The notes under the pieces: generated by a model
Databases searched by the model: none
What the model was told of the DNA's origin: nothing
What the model saw: only the letters and a program-made list of their open reading frames with translations
Position numbers and translations under genes: made by a program
In this document: in pieces, positions 12,811 through 24,282 of the stretch
Layout: every line of letters starts with the position of its first letter
Position numbering within the stretch: the first letter of the stretch is position 1
NCBI GenBank assembly: GCA_963556145.1
Contig: OY744471.1
Location: 2,225,590-2,289,589, forward strand
Reading direction: 5' to 3'
Origin: Hygrocybe punicea
Taxonomy: Eukaryota; Basidiomycota; Agaricomycetes; Agaricales; Hygrophoraceae
DNA length: 64,000 nucleotides

Positions 12811-14705
12811 TGTCATGATCCAAACAGGATTTAGATCAAAACATAGTAATATGCTGTCACTAGTCACCATCCCTACAGCACACATCACATTACAGGGACC
12901 ATTCATACTGGAATGCCCCCATCTGCATATGGAGTAGAAAGGAATACCCTTATCTGCATATAGGACACACAGGAAATCCTTATCTGCACATAGGACATAC
13001 ATGAAACCCTTATCTATACAAGGGACATGCAAGGAAACCCTTATCTACAGAAGGGACATGCAAGAAAACCCTTATCTATGCAGAGGAAATGAAGGAATAC
13101 ACTTATCTTAACTGCCCCCAAAACATCTTATCAGAGCCCAAAGAAGCACAAGAAGCACAGCCACATCCTTATCTCCAATCATAGAGATAACACATGCCAC
13201 CCATCATTCCCTGATCAAGAAGCACATCACATTTCATATCAATTGATCAAATACAGCCCAGCCCTGATCTTATCTTTTTCTTAACTGATAAGGATACCCA
13301 CATGGCATGGCATCAATTGATCAAGAAGCACAGCCTCAGGAAGATGATTCTAGAAGCACACCCTGGCACAGCCCTTGCCTCTGATTCACACACCCAAGAT
13401 TAGACCAGTGGCATGACTCACTCCCATCAAATGTGACTCATTGGTCTATCCATGACAAATTATGACCCTTATGACATACTCATGACCCCCCATGACTCAT
13501 TATGACCACCCATGACTAATTATGACTATTTCTGACTCATTATGCCCCCTCCTTTGATTATAATACCTATGTGACTCATTAATTGACTCTGTATGAGTCA
13601 CAAACCCATGCCTTCCTTTCTTATGACTCCTTATGAGTCATAACCCCCCATGCCTTTCATCATTATGACTCCTTATGAGTCATAAACCTATGCCTCTCCT
13701 CTATATGACTCCCTATGAGTCATATCCTATGCTCTCCATTTGATATACCATTCTATGACTCAGTATGACTCCTGCTGTAGAATAGGTATATATAGAGCCC
13801 CGTTTCTGCTGGAGATGGCTCAGTCACCTAATCTGACAGGCCCAGTCACAGGACAGTCCCTCTCCCAGATTCTGATTCACCCCATCTGTATTTGTTTGTA
13901 TTACCTACGTTGGTAGTAGCTAGTACTCAAATACCAATTGCAGTTCAAGTCTTCATTCATTTGTTTAAGGATATCAATCTCAGATTTATTGATACTCCCT
14001 TATTACTTGTTTGATATATAGTCTTTGTGTTCTGTCACGTAGTACAGTCACATTCATCTTCTTTCAAGTTCTATTGATCATCACCGAAGATATCCCAGTA
14101 CTTTATTCTGCACTAGTAGCCAATGTGCGTTTGAAGCTTCGGAATAAAGTCCGATATCTTGATCATCAATCCTACTTGCCTATTGTTCAGTTCATTCATT
14201 CTGTACATAGTATTTTGTCACACCTCCCTTTTGTTTGACATCTACTGTTACATCGCCCATTGCCCATCGTCTATCACCCATCGTCCATAATCTATCGCTC
14301 ATCCCTATTGTACCTTTGCTCATTGTATACTTGCTACTTGTATACTTGACTGTTGTACACTCGTTCATCTTACACTGTTCACACTTGCTTGAGTTATTAT
14401 CCGCTTATACTCTTGCATACCTCTTGTCACTCAAAGTCTTTACCTTCAGTAGGGAAGACCTCACTATTCACTCATCCTCTATAAGTCATACATCTGACTT
14501 ATATTATTGTCAAGTATTTGTTGTATCCCTCAAAGCTAACCTTTGATAGGATTCACACCACAACCCAACCACCCAACAGGAATACCCCAGAGTTATTAAA
14601 GAGCTAAATCCTTGTTCCTAAAGGACAACAAGGTAATTTCCCGATCAACGACGCACTCCGGAAACCCTTGGTGTGGATTTGTTCAAACACTTCCCACGCA
14701 AAACA
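12811..14705 (+). mobile_element. Solo LTR (1.9 kb) with promoter
   Basis: The right arm of the foldback element lacks this segment: there CCATCGTCCGC runs directly into GCCATCCCC. In the left arm it is interrupted by DNA starting TGTCATGATC and ending CGCAAAACA, flanked by CCGC on both sides (12807-12810 and 14706-14709). TG...CA ends, a 4-bp duplication and absence of coding identify a solo LTR. It contains a TATA box (TATATATAG, 13787-13795) preceded by a cluster of TGACTCA sites. Strand is inferred from the TATA position relative to the upstream cluster. Confidence 0.8.
13414..13795 (+). promoter_or_regulatory. TGACTCA cluster plus TATA box in the solo LTR
   Basis: Ten perfect TGACTCA/TGAGTCA heptamers occur from 13414 to 13762, several in near-palindromes such as TATGACTCCTTATGAGTCAT, followed 25 bp later by TATATATAGAGCCCC. 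TGACTCA is the site bound by Gcn4/AP-1 type bZIP factors, which in fungi include amino-acid-starvation regulators. The arrangement looks like an enhancer upstream of a core promoter; which factor binds is inference. Confidence 0.65.
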
Positions 14706-15608
14706 CCGCGCCATCCCCATACCGTTGTGGATCCCGTCTCCCATCGTCGTCCTCGTTCTCGTCGTTCCAGTCCCCGTGTCTGTCATTGCTGTCCCCGTTC
14801 TCGTCGCTCCGGTCTGTCATTCCGGTCCCCATTCCGTTCTCATCGTTGCCGTCCCCCCTCTCTTCGTTCCCATCCTCGTTGTCGTTGTTCCGGTCCTCGT
14901 TGTCGCCATTCCGGGAACCATGGTTGTTGCCCTCTTATGGGCCTTGTGTCGTTGGCTGTCGATGTTGATGTGGTAATGTTGGTGGTCATCTGACGTGACG
15001 TTGCCGGAAAAGACCTAAAAAGTACGTGGAATTAGTTAATAAAAATAAATCAAACAAACTTAAAATGAAACCTAGCCTGGTGCTCTTCCGCACCTTTGTG
15101 TCTGTGATCGTGGTTGCAAAGAAAGAGTGACGTGGCTTGAACTCGCGCGAGAATTTCAACCGGCGTTTGCCGATTTCCTAAACGGGGCCGAATTGCCATA
15201 TTGGTACAGGTGGCTGGATTTTCTTATTGCTATTACATGCTGTATAACACCTCAATGGCCAGGGCAAGACCCTGAAGGGATGTAGGTATCCCATACCCAC
15301 AAGTATGGTAAATTTTGTATTTTATTTGAGCCTACAGAGAGAGCTATTCACAATGTATTTGAGCCCTCTGCCAAAATTGGACCCTTAAACACCGAACTTT
15401 GCGAGTATACATCTAGAAAATCTAAAATTAATTCTAGCAGTACTAGGTGAAGTGTGCTTCATTGTTACAATAAGTGCCTGGCAGTTAGTAGTCCAGGAAA
15501 TGTGCTGTAGGACAAATGTGTGTGGAACTTCACATTAATAAATTATTGGCTGTTCAATCAAAGTCCCGTTATTTGGATTCAAGTCATGCAACTCACAGCT
15601 TTACCATT

Positions 15609-16060
15609 TGTTGGCTACAGCACATTTCCTGGACTACTAACTGCCAGGCACTTATTGTAACAATGAAGCACACTTCACCTAGTACTGCTAGAATTAATTT
15701 TAGATTTTCTAGATGTATACTCGCAAAGTTCGGTGTTTAAGGGTCCAATTTTGGCAGAGGGCTCAAATACATTGTGAATAGCTCNNNNNNNNNNNNNNNN
15801 NNNNNNNNNNNNNNNNNNNNNNNNNNNNNNNNNNNNNNNNNNNNNNNNNNNNNNNNNNNNNNNNNNNNNNNNNNNNNNNNNNNNTGTTGGCTACAGCACA
15901 TTTCCTGGACTACTAACTGCCAGGCACTTATTGTAACAATGAAGCACACTTCACCTAGTACTGCTAGAATTAATTTTAGATTTTCTAGATGTATACTCGC
16001 AAAGTTCGGTGTTTAAGGGTCCAATTTTGGCAGAGGGCTCAAATACATTGTGAATAGCTC
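15609..16060. other. Assembly gap flanked by an exact 176-bp duplication
   Basis: Sequence 15609-15784 immediately before the 100-N run (15785-15884) is repeated without visible difference at 15885-16060 immediately after it. Both are also the inverted partner of about 15330-15508. The pattern is what an assembler leaves when it fails to merge two overlapping contigs at the centre of a palindrome. The true spacer of the foldback element is probably only the roughly 100 bp around 15510-15608. Confidence 0.85.
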
Positions 16061-16559
16061 TCTCTGTAGGCTCAAATAAAATACAAAATTTACCATACTT
16101 GTGGGTATGGGATACCTACATCCCTTCAGGGTCTTGCCCTGGCCATTGAGGTGTTATACAGCATGTAATAGCAATAAGAAAATCCAGCCACCTGTACCAA
16201 TATGGCAATTCGGCCCCGTTTAGGAAATCGGCAAACGCCGGTTGAAATTCTCGTGCGAGTTCAAGCCATGTCAGTCTTCATCTCGACTTTGATGAGCACA
16301 TAGCTTAAGTTTTCATTTTATGTTTCTTTTGTTTACTCTACTAACTCATTCCACATAGTTTTTAGGTCTTTTCCACCAACGTCGCGTCAGACGACCATGA
16401 CAACTGTCACACCAACAGTAACGCCAGGACGGAAGCCAACGACGCGACGCCCATAACAGAAGGACACGGACGATGACCGTGAACGTGATGGGTCCGGGAA
16501 AGGCTACATGGCGGGGTTGAACGAGGCCCAGAACGACGACGGGGGCAGCAAACTACGCA

Positions 16560-17450
16560 GGGGACCGGAATGACGAGAATGGAGACTGGAGCGACGAGAA
16601 CAGGGTCCGGAACGTTGACAACAGGGACCGGAAACACGGCAACGGGGATGGCAATGACAGCGGAGACTGGAACGACGAGAACAGGGATGGCAATGATGGA
16701 CACGGGGACCGGAACGACGAGAACAAGGACGACGATGAGAGACGGGAACCACATTGGTATGGGGATGGCGCGGACGATGGAGCCCGGGTCGATGGAGACA
16801 CAGACAGGGACGACGACGAAGACCCAGACGGGGATGACGACGACGAAGAAATGGATGACAATGGTAAGTCATCTGTATTTTTTTCTTATTTTATGTACTA
16901 GTCAAATTATGCTTTTCAGTTGTTACTGCGCTGGCAGCAGCAACAGGACTGGCAGCACAGCGGCAACAGCACCCACGGCAGTGGCAGCAGCAATGGCAGC
17001 AACGGCAATGGCAGCCGAAGCAGCAGTGGGACCGGGACCGTGAACAGGAGCAGCAGTGTAACCGGGTCCGGGAACGGCAGCAGCAGCAGGACCAGGACCA
17101 GGACCAGGAACGGCAGCGGCAGTGGGACCATGACCGTGAACGGCAGCAGCAACGTAACCGGGTCCGGGAACGACAGGAGCAGCAGGACCCGGACCGGGAA
17201 TGGCAGCAGCAGTGGGACCAGGACCAGGAACGGCAACAGCAGCCGCACCGGCCACGGCAGCCGCAGCAGCAGCGGGAACGGCAGCAGCAGCCGCGACGGC
17301 AACGGCAACAGCAGCAGGGACAGCAACGGCAGCAGGGACGGCAACGGCAGCAGGGACAGCAACGGCAGCAACAGCAGCAGCAGCGACGGCAATGGCAGCA
17401 GCAGCAGCAGCAGCAGGAATGGCAGCAGCAGCGACGGCAATGGTGGTCAT
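16560..17450. repeat. Triplet and GACCGGGAACGG arrays, right arm
   Basis: Inverted counterpart of the left-arm triplet array. It first has GACGAGAACAGGGACCGG-type repeats (about 16560-16860), then CAGCAGCAACGGCAG and GGGACCGGGACCG arrays. The two subregions are separated near 16862-16918 by GTAAGTCAT...TTTTCAG, matching the equivalent separator in the left arm near 12620-12675. Many overlapping open frames (Ser/Asn/Gly, Ala/Thr, Leu/Pro) are slippage artefacts. Confidence 0.8.
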
Positions 17451-18802
17451 GAACCCAACCGTCGGGGTGGATCAGCGAGGAGACAAGGGCAGGGAATCAC
17501 CCTGCCCTCGTCATATCGTTATTATTATTTTTCTTTTGTATTATACATAGTGAGACAAGGGCAAGGTGATTCCCTGCCCTCGTCGTATCATTATTTTTTT
17601 TATTTTGTACCTATTATATATAGTGAGATGAGGTCAGGAATATGACTCGCGTGTCACATGATTATTGAGACGCGACATGTCACAAATGTGACGTAACGTT
17701 TGGACGGCCCAACGTGACATCACACTTTGTGACATGTGATCAACAAACATGTTAAGTCACATGAACAAATAAGTACAAGCCCATCAAACACGGTTGAGAT
17801 TTTCTCCTTACCTCACAACCACCACTACCACTTTTGATGACACTGCAGGATCCTTGGTTATTGTACCGGGCAACAACCAGAGATTCTGGAGTGTCATAGT
17901 CTTAACTGGTAGGTGATTTCCTCAGGCTTTGTTGCTCACGTCTGTTCACTTCACAGGACTACTTGATTATTGTGGTATGTTCTTCTTTTTCACCGTCAGG
18001 TATCTTCTTTGGTATGTTTGCATCCAGATGAGTGATTAATTTGTATTACCCCATTACTGACAGTATCTTTTGTTGAAGTTATCTGTTCAACTTGAATGAA
18101 CATTGTGGCATCTCTGCGTGCCAACTGTTGGTGTCTGGTCCTCAGAAATGAGTGCTTGTCACTGTACAGGTCTTCAGGAATGAAAGGGCGGGTGAATCCC
18201 CCTGATTTCCTTGCTGGGCAACCTACTTGTAGTGGGCCTGGTGGCATCATTGAAAGTTGACCAGGTAAGTCTCATTATTACTTTTAAGCCTTCCTTTAGT
18301 GACATTGAGACCAGGTAATATTGTTAGTTTAGTTGATTTCAGTATCCATTTTTGGTTATTTGTTCGCAAAATTTTTGTTAGTATTTTCTTTGTCAGTTAG
18401 TCTTGATCAAGAAGGAGAAGAGCTCCTCCTTTGAGATCAAGACTGAATGGCGTTGGTGTCTTGCTTATTATCCTTTCAGAGGCATTTGTGACACAGTAGC
18501 AGTACTTGTTGTAATGTTAAGCTGTCAATGTCTTAGAAGGAATTTATTGCATTTTATCGGTGTAAACCCTAACCCTATGTCACAAGGTCAGCGGTATCAT
18601 GGCTGGCCATTATATCTCTGGCACTGGTCAATCCATGACCCACAACTAGCCAAAGACCCATTATGAACAGCCAATCAATATGCCATGACCAGCCAATGTA
18701 TTCTGAGTGTTGGCCAATGCATATCATGTTGACAGCTGATGTAATTAGAGCTGTGGCCATCCCAATGGAGCTGGAGCTTTGGCCAACCCAGGTGCTATGG
18801 CC

Positions 18803-20020
18803 TAGTGTTGCCGAAGTTCAGTTCGGTCCGGTTCCGACCCTTTTTGGCGGAACCGCGAACTGAACTTCGGGTCCGGTTTGGCGCATGGCCAAACCTGGAC
18901 CCGGACAGCATTGAACCGTTTCTCCGCGTTCGGTCTAGGTTCAGACGCGGTCTGAACCCCGGACCGAGGTGGGCTCACCCCATGAGCTCCGTTCTCCTCG
19001 TGAATGGCAGGCACGTATCAATTGATACAGCGCTACACTTCGTGAGGTAGTTGGGCTGCGGGGGAGCTGTCCGGCGCTGCTGCTGCCGCCGCTGTCACTG
19101 CTGCCGTTGCTGCCGCTGCCGGCGCTGCTGCTGCCGTTGCTGCCGCTGCCGGCGCTGCTGCTGCTGCTGCCGTTGCCGTTGCTGCTGCCGGCGCTGCTGC
19201 TGCTGCTGCCGTTGCCGTTGCTGCTGCCACTGCTGCTGCTGCTGTCGTGGCCATTGCTGCTGCCGCCGTTGCTGCTGCCGCCGTTGCTGCTGTTGCTGTT
19301 GCTGCTGCTGCCGGCATTGCTGCTGCTGCTGGCCGTCATAGTTGTGGTTGCCGTTGTTGTTGCCGCCGCTGGTGGTGATGTTGGATGGCTTTGGCTGTTG
19401 CCGCTGCCGCTGCCGCTGCTGCTGCCGCTGCTGCCGTTGCTGCCGGCGCTGCTGCTTCCGCTGCTGCTGCTGCTGGCCGTTGCCGTTGTCGTTGCCTGGT
19501 TGCCGTTGCCTTTGCCGTTGCCTTTGCCGCCGCTGGTGGTGGTGGTGGTGGTGGTGTTGCGGCTGCCCCGCATCCATTGGCATTGCGTTGGTGTTGGCAT
19601 TCATCTTGTGCCAATGTGGTTGCGATGTGGTTGCAGTCGAGTTGCCTGCCGCAAATAACATTAGTAAAGTTAAGAAAAAAATGGAAACTTACCTTTGAAC
19701 ACAACACAAATTGTGTTGTGTTCAACCCGCGTTGAAGTTGCTGTGTTGCGTGAAAGGTCACGGCCAGTCACATGATGCCGTTTAACACGAAATAGTAAGT
19801 AAAGAAATACGGAAAACAAATGAAATCAATACCTTAAAAATATCCGCGTTCGCGGTTTGAACGCGGTTTGGAGCCGTTCAGGAAATCCGGCAGGCCTCGA
19901 AACCCGGAACTGAACCCGCGGTCCGGTTCAGCACTTGGCTGAACTTAGACCGAACTTAGGGTTCGGTTCAGGGTTTGAACCGGGTTCGGCTAGGTTCGGA
20001 ACCGAACTACGGCAACACTA
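18803..20020. mobile_element. hAT-like non-autonomous element (GTTCGGTTC type)
   Basis: Flanked by a perfect 8-bp duplication, CTATGGCC, at 18795-18802 and 20021-20028. Ends read TAGTGTTGCCGAAGTTC and, reverse-complemented on the right, TAGTGTTGCCGTAGTTC. Sub-termini are dense in GGTTCGG/CCGAACC motifs. The interior holds the family palindrome (18995-19048, centred on TCAATTGA) followed by a CTGCTGCCGTTGCCG array to about 19560. There is no transposase. It lies in the satellite arm of the foldback element, and its absence from the other arm shows it arrived later. Confidence 0.9.
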
Positions 20021-20039
20021 CTATGGCCATGTCATATAA

Positions 20040-20870
20040 CCAAAGCTTTGGCCAACCCATGTTCCATGGCTACACCCAGTACAGTCAGCCAATCCATGTC
20101 TCATGGCCAGCCAATAAACACACAGAGGTCAGCCAATCCATGTTCCATGGCCAGCCGAAATACCCAGACCATCGGCCAATCCATAGCCTAAATACCCAGA
20201 CCTGTTGGCCAATCCATCTCCCATGGCCAGCCAAAATACCCAGACCATTCGGCCAACCCATGTTCCATGGCCAAGTGAAATACCGAGACTGGTCGGCCAA
20301 TCCATGTTCCATGGCAAGCCGAAATACCCAGACCCATCGGCCAACCAATGTTCCATGGCCAACCAAAATACCCAGACCGGTCAGCCAATCCACTTCCCAT
20401 GGCCAGTGGAAATACCTAGCCCAGTCAGCCAATCCATGTTCCATGGCCAGCCGAAAGACCTAGCCCGGTTGGCCAATCCATGAAAATACCCAGGGCAGTC
20501 GGCCAATCCATGTTCCATGGCCAGCCAAGATACCCATCCCGGTCGGCCAATCCATCTCCCATGGCCAGCCGAAATACCCAGACAGGTCGGCCAATCCATG
20601 TTCCATGACCAGCCAAGATACCCAGCCCAGTCGGCCAATCCACCTCCCATGGCCAGCCGAAATACCCAGACCCATCGGCCAATCCATGTTCCATGGCCAA
20701 CCGAAACACCCAGACAAGTCGGCCAATCCATGTTCCATGGCCAGCCAAGATACCTAGCCTGGTCGGCCAATCCATGTTCCATGACCAGCCAAGATACCCA
20801 GACCGGTCGGCCAATCCATCTCCCATGGCCAGCCAATATATCCTTCTGCTTCGGCCAACCCATGCTTCTC
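20040..20870. repeat. 45-bp satellite array, right arm
   Basis: About 18 units of 44-46 bp, the complement of the left-arm satellite: CCAGCCGAAATACCCAG followed by a GGTCGGCCAATCCATG block. A further degraded portion lies at 18590-18800 on the other side of the hAT-like insertion. Open frames of over 200 codons in the array are by-products of the period being a multiple of three. Confidence 0.9.
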
Positions 20871-21007
20871 CGAACATGGAACCCTCGGCCAAGCCATCTG
20901 CCCTGGAGAAAGATATTGGTCGGCCGAGATAAGCCAGCCCACTTGGAGTGGAAATTGTCCATCTCGGCTGACCCATGTATCATGGGAAAGATACGCTGAA
21001 AGGGCTC

Positions 21008-22555
21008 AAACAAAATAAAAGAGAAATAAAAGAGATAAAAAATAATGATACATGAGGTGCTGCTGATGAATGGGTGGGTACTCACCTTTGCAGAGGCACC
21101 AGATTGGGTCTAAAATGAAGGGCAATGGAGGGTGAGTGGGGGTGAGGAAGGGTGCATGGAGTGGGGGATGGCAATGGGTGGCGAGGAGAGGGCTGGGAAG
21201 CAAGGCAGATGGGGGAAATGGAGAGGGGATGGATGGGGGAGGGCTCTCGGCCCTAAACAAGTGGTGGGAAGGGGTAAGTACATGGGGGAAAAGCAGGAGG
21301 GAGATGGATACTCACCTATGTCATAGGGGCCCTCCATAGCCCTCTCCACATTCCACTGCTGATAGAGATGATGGGGACGTCATCTACAATGTCCCCATGG
21401 TCCATTCCATGGTTTTCATGGTGGAGTCATTGTGCCTGAGTCATCATGTGACCAGGCTCCCACAGTTGGTCCTAGTTAGTAGCATTCCAGATGTAGTAGT
21501 CAGTTTCGTTGATCCTGATCCAGTCGTTTCACACCATTCCTGCATGAGCACTCGGGGAGGTCCTTTGGGACCTCTCCAATGGTCCAGATTGGTTGTGCCA
21601 TTAAGTTGCGCGATGGTGGTGACAAGGTTGGTTGTGACAGCGATATCTTGACAACACCACTGCTGTTGACCATACCATTGCCATGGGCAACCCTCCACAC
21701 TACCTTCATCGTCATTGTCACTTCGCGCCAAGCCTGCTGCCACTAGTTTCAATGTTTGAGGCCAATGGTTGAAAAAGTCAGGTGCACTCCTGCACGGTTT
21801 TGAGGACATCCGGGGAGGCATTCTTGGTGTGAATAATTGCTGTCATTGTCATTGTCATTGTTCCCGTACTTGTTGAGATGGTGAGGAGTGGGAGTGTGGT
21901 GAATGGGGGATGATGGTGGTGAAGGGTTGAAAGCTGTATGGTCAGTCACATGTGCTTTACCACCACCCACCTGCCTTCCAACTTGCCTCCTGCCACACTC
22001 CCACTCCCCACCCCTCAACATCCATGGAAATAAGAAGGAGGATGATGATGGTGATGATTCACACCGAGAATGCCTTCCCAGATGTTCTCAAAACCATGCA
22101 GGAGCATACATGACTTTTTCAACCAATGGCCTCAAACATTGAAACCAGCCATGGTGATACACTGAGAGGGTCTCTGAGTGTGAAGTGCAAGGGCTGATCC
22201 AAGGGAGGTCTCGAGCTCCTGGAGATGGGAGTGAAAGGGAAATCCCAAACTTTTTTATTTGTACTTGTTGTGCTACAATAAGTACATAACAAAAACTAAT
22301 AGTAAAATATCACTGATTGGAGCTCAGGCATGCAGCATGTGTATCAGCAGCGGGTTGTGTGTGCAGTGATGACAATGACAAAGGTAACATGGAGGTTTGC
22401 CACCAGTGATGGCATGGTCAGCAACATGGTCATCATCAAGATATCGTCACCAGAACTGGTGGTGTGGCCATCCTCATGCAACTTGACAGCGGTGGTGATC
22501 TGGACCACAAAAACAATGAAGAAAGTGATGGGGACATCTGAGATGATGTCCCCAA
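21008..22555. mobile_element. Foldback element copy 2 (right part), interrupted
   Basis: Same family as 5158-6935. A short left remnant lies at about 9030-9102, then the 11.9 kb foldback insertion, then this segment. The AAACAAAATAAAAGAG join, the GTACTCACC-containing boxes (21079 and 21312) and the central GGGAGGCATTCTTGGTG block with its complement near 22060 all match copy 1. It also carries a 156-bp repeat (21421-21576) absent from copy 1. The right end is lost at the hAT-like element beginning at 22556. Confidence 0.7.
21421..21576. repeat. Solo copy A of the short (about 140 bp) LTR family
   Basis: Aligns along its length with the terminal repeats at 24139 and 49023 and with the insert at 55493: shared blocks include GATGTAGTAG, a GCATGAGCAC box and a final GGACCTCTCC hairpin. 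It is inserted in foldback copy 2 between TTTTCATGG and ATGGTCC, where copy 1 is uninterrupted, so ATGG is the likely target duplication. Best read as a solo LTR of a small LTR (TRIM-like) element. Confidence 0.6.
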
Positions 22556-23441
22556 TAGTGCTACCAAAGTTCAGTTCAGTCCAGTTCAGACCCATTTTGG
22601 CTGAACCCTGAACTGAACTCCAGGTTCAGTTCAGGATTTCACGTGAACTGAACCTGAACTGCCCTGAACTGTTCAGATTTTTTTTTCGGGGCCCGAACCG
22701 AGTTCAAGAACCGTTCGGACACTTAATTTTACTATTCTCGATATTTAAACTATTTATGCAATATAATATTCAACATCCCGTTCCCTGCGCCGGTTTTCAT
22801 GGTTTTACCTGCATACCACCTGGTGCTGGTGAGGTATCCACCTCCCTGTAACCTCACAGACATAGCCCTGATGTCAATTGATGCCGGGCTGCATTTTCGC
22901 GAGGTGATAGCTGGGGTGGGGACCAGGTCTCCCTGCCTTGGTGCTGCTGGTGCAAAAAAAGAAAAGAAACTTTGCCAGCATGGGTGGGCACCCCCACTGC
23001 GTCCTCCTCATTGCCCACATCATGGGCTGGTGTGCTGCCACTGTTCCTGCTGCTGCTGGCTGTCCTCATTGTTGTCCTCATTGTTGGTTTGGGTGATGGT
23101 GTGGGGTGTGGGGGATTCAGGTAGCCAGTCAGGGGAAAAAGTGTCAGTGAGGCTGAAAGGAATGAAGTACTTACCTGGAGTGACATGCTTTGTTTATGGT
23201 CACATGATGTTAGCAGCACATACAGTAGAAAAAAAAAGGACTCACCAACCTCGAAATAAAGCTTATGGTTCATGGTTTGAACTGTGTTCAGATGTGGTTT
23301 GAACCCAATGTCAGTGCCAGAACCGCAAACTGAACCCACAGTTCAGTTCAGCTGAAGGGCTAAACCAGAACTGAACTTTCGGTTCAGTTCATGGTTCAAA
23401 CCAGGTTCAGATCAGTTCCGAAACAAACTTCGGCATCACTA
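22556..23441. mobile_element. hAT-like non-autonomous element (GTTCAGTTC type)
   Basis: The ends (TAGTGCTACCAAAGTTCAG, and TAGTGATGCCGAAGTTTG on the complementary right end) and the flanking GTTCAG/CTGAAC arrays match the 18803 element. The interior has the family palindrome at 22851-22905 centred on TCAATTGA. The flanking octamers GTCCCCAA and GGATGGCA do not match. The left flank is foldback DNA and the right flank Harbinger DNA, so the junction probably reflects recombination or deletion after insertion. Confidence 0.7.
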
Positions 23442-24138
23442 GGATGGCAGATAGGGCTGGTGGAATGCAAGCTTGGACTTTCATGCTGTATTTTTGAGAT
23501 AGGATAAGAATCTGAAAACAATGTTTGAGGACACCAAAGATTCATTCTACCACATTCCAAGCTGATGAATGGTGAAGGTTGAACAGTTCTTCTTTGCATC
23601 TGGGTGCTCCATCTCCATGCCACCATTTGTCAAGGTGATGGTGTTCACCATGATAGGGAATCAACAACTGTGGTGTGAGTGCAAACCCTGCATCTGCAAG
23701 GTAAAATTTGCCAGGGGGGATTTGAAAGTCATGATAGCGAGCATCATTGTAAACTACAGCATCAGCTGCTGACCCATCCCAACCACTAACCACATAAGGG
23801 AACCGTATATCAAATGTGCATGCCATCAAGCAGTTCTGTGAAAGATATGCTTTGCAATTATGAGATGTTGCCCGGTTGCTGCTAGAAAGTACACAATTGA
23901 TGTGGGTGCCATCAACGGTTGATGGCACCCAATGCATTGGTGAAGTATGGGAAAAACATCAGATTTCCAGAGATTTCAGGAGGGACAGGATCACTATACT
24001 TTGGAAGAGCAACATATTTTATATAAAATGGTGGGGACAAAAACACTGCAAGCATTCAGCGGAAACAACTGCAACATATTAGTCATTAAAAACAAAAGAG
24101 TATAAAATACTTCCTTTGAGATTGTACTGTTGGAGCAT
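23442..24138 (-). pseudogene. PIF-Harbinger transposase, C-terminal two thirds
   Basis: Minus-strand frames spell a HARBI1-like (DDE_Tnp_4) nuclease core: VPSTVDGTHINCV (first Asp region), FDIRFPYVVSGWDGSAADA (second), FYLADAGF, then ELFNLHHSSAWNVVE and FGVLKH. The frame is broken by an in-frame TGA after NVVE and by smaller defects upstream. The start of this half, FQCSNSTISK near 24138, continues exactly the broken end of the half at 49141-49380. The nuclease normally works with a Myb-like partner to move Harbinger elements; this copy is dead. The 3' end is lost at the hAT-like element. Confidence 0.85.
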
Positions 24139-24282
24139 TGTAGTAGATGTACCTGGGCTGTCACCATGGTTGACCTTAGTCAGTAGGCTTCCTGATGTAG
24201 TAGACAGTCTCATCCTTGGACATCCAGTGTTTCCTCTTGATTCTTGCATGAGCACCTGCAGAGGTCTCTCAGGACCTCTCCA

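Larger units (their letters stand above)
9103..21007. mobile_element. Giant foldback element with satellite arms (11.9 kb)
   Basis: The outer ends are inverted (CACACCTTACAGC at the left, complement of GAGCCCTTTCAGC at the right) and the flanks are AAACAAA at 9096-9102 and 21008-21014. The uninterrupted sister repeat near 5360 reads AAATAAACAAAATAAAAG, so the insertion and 7-bp duplication are well supported. The arms then mirror each other: satellite, an SOS-like order of landmarks including TCAAGACTGA near 10730 and 18440, palindromic GAGGGCAGG blocks near 11900 and 17500, triplet arrays near 12300 and 17000, down to a centre near 15560. The left arm carries an extra solo LTR (12811-14705) and the right arm an extra hAT-like element (18803-20020). 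No transposase is visible, so its mobiliser is unknown. Confidence 0.8.

Noticed and set aside
15737..16016. Frames running across the N gap
   Set aside because: They contain 100 undetermined bases and an apparent assembly duplication; no evidence of coding.
18941..19761. Ser/Gly/Asn-rich and Gln-rich frames up to 219 codons
   Set aside because: Interior triplet array of a hAT-like element with exact TSD; several frames open simultaneously.
22556..23441. 8-bp target duplication for this hAT-like element
   Set aside because: GTCCCCAA and GGATGGCA do not match even loosely, so a TSD is not claimed.
24139..24282. Interpretation of the 140-bp repeats as independent MITEs in Harbinger
   Set aside because: The copies at 24139 and 49023 are direct, share one outer duplication and their removal together rejoins the Harbinger frame, which fits terminal repeats of one element better.
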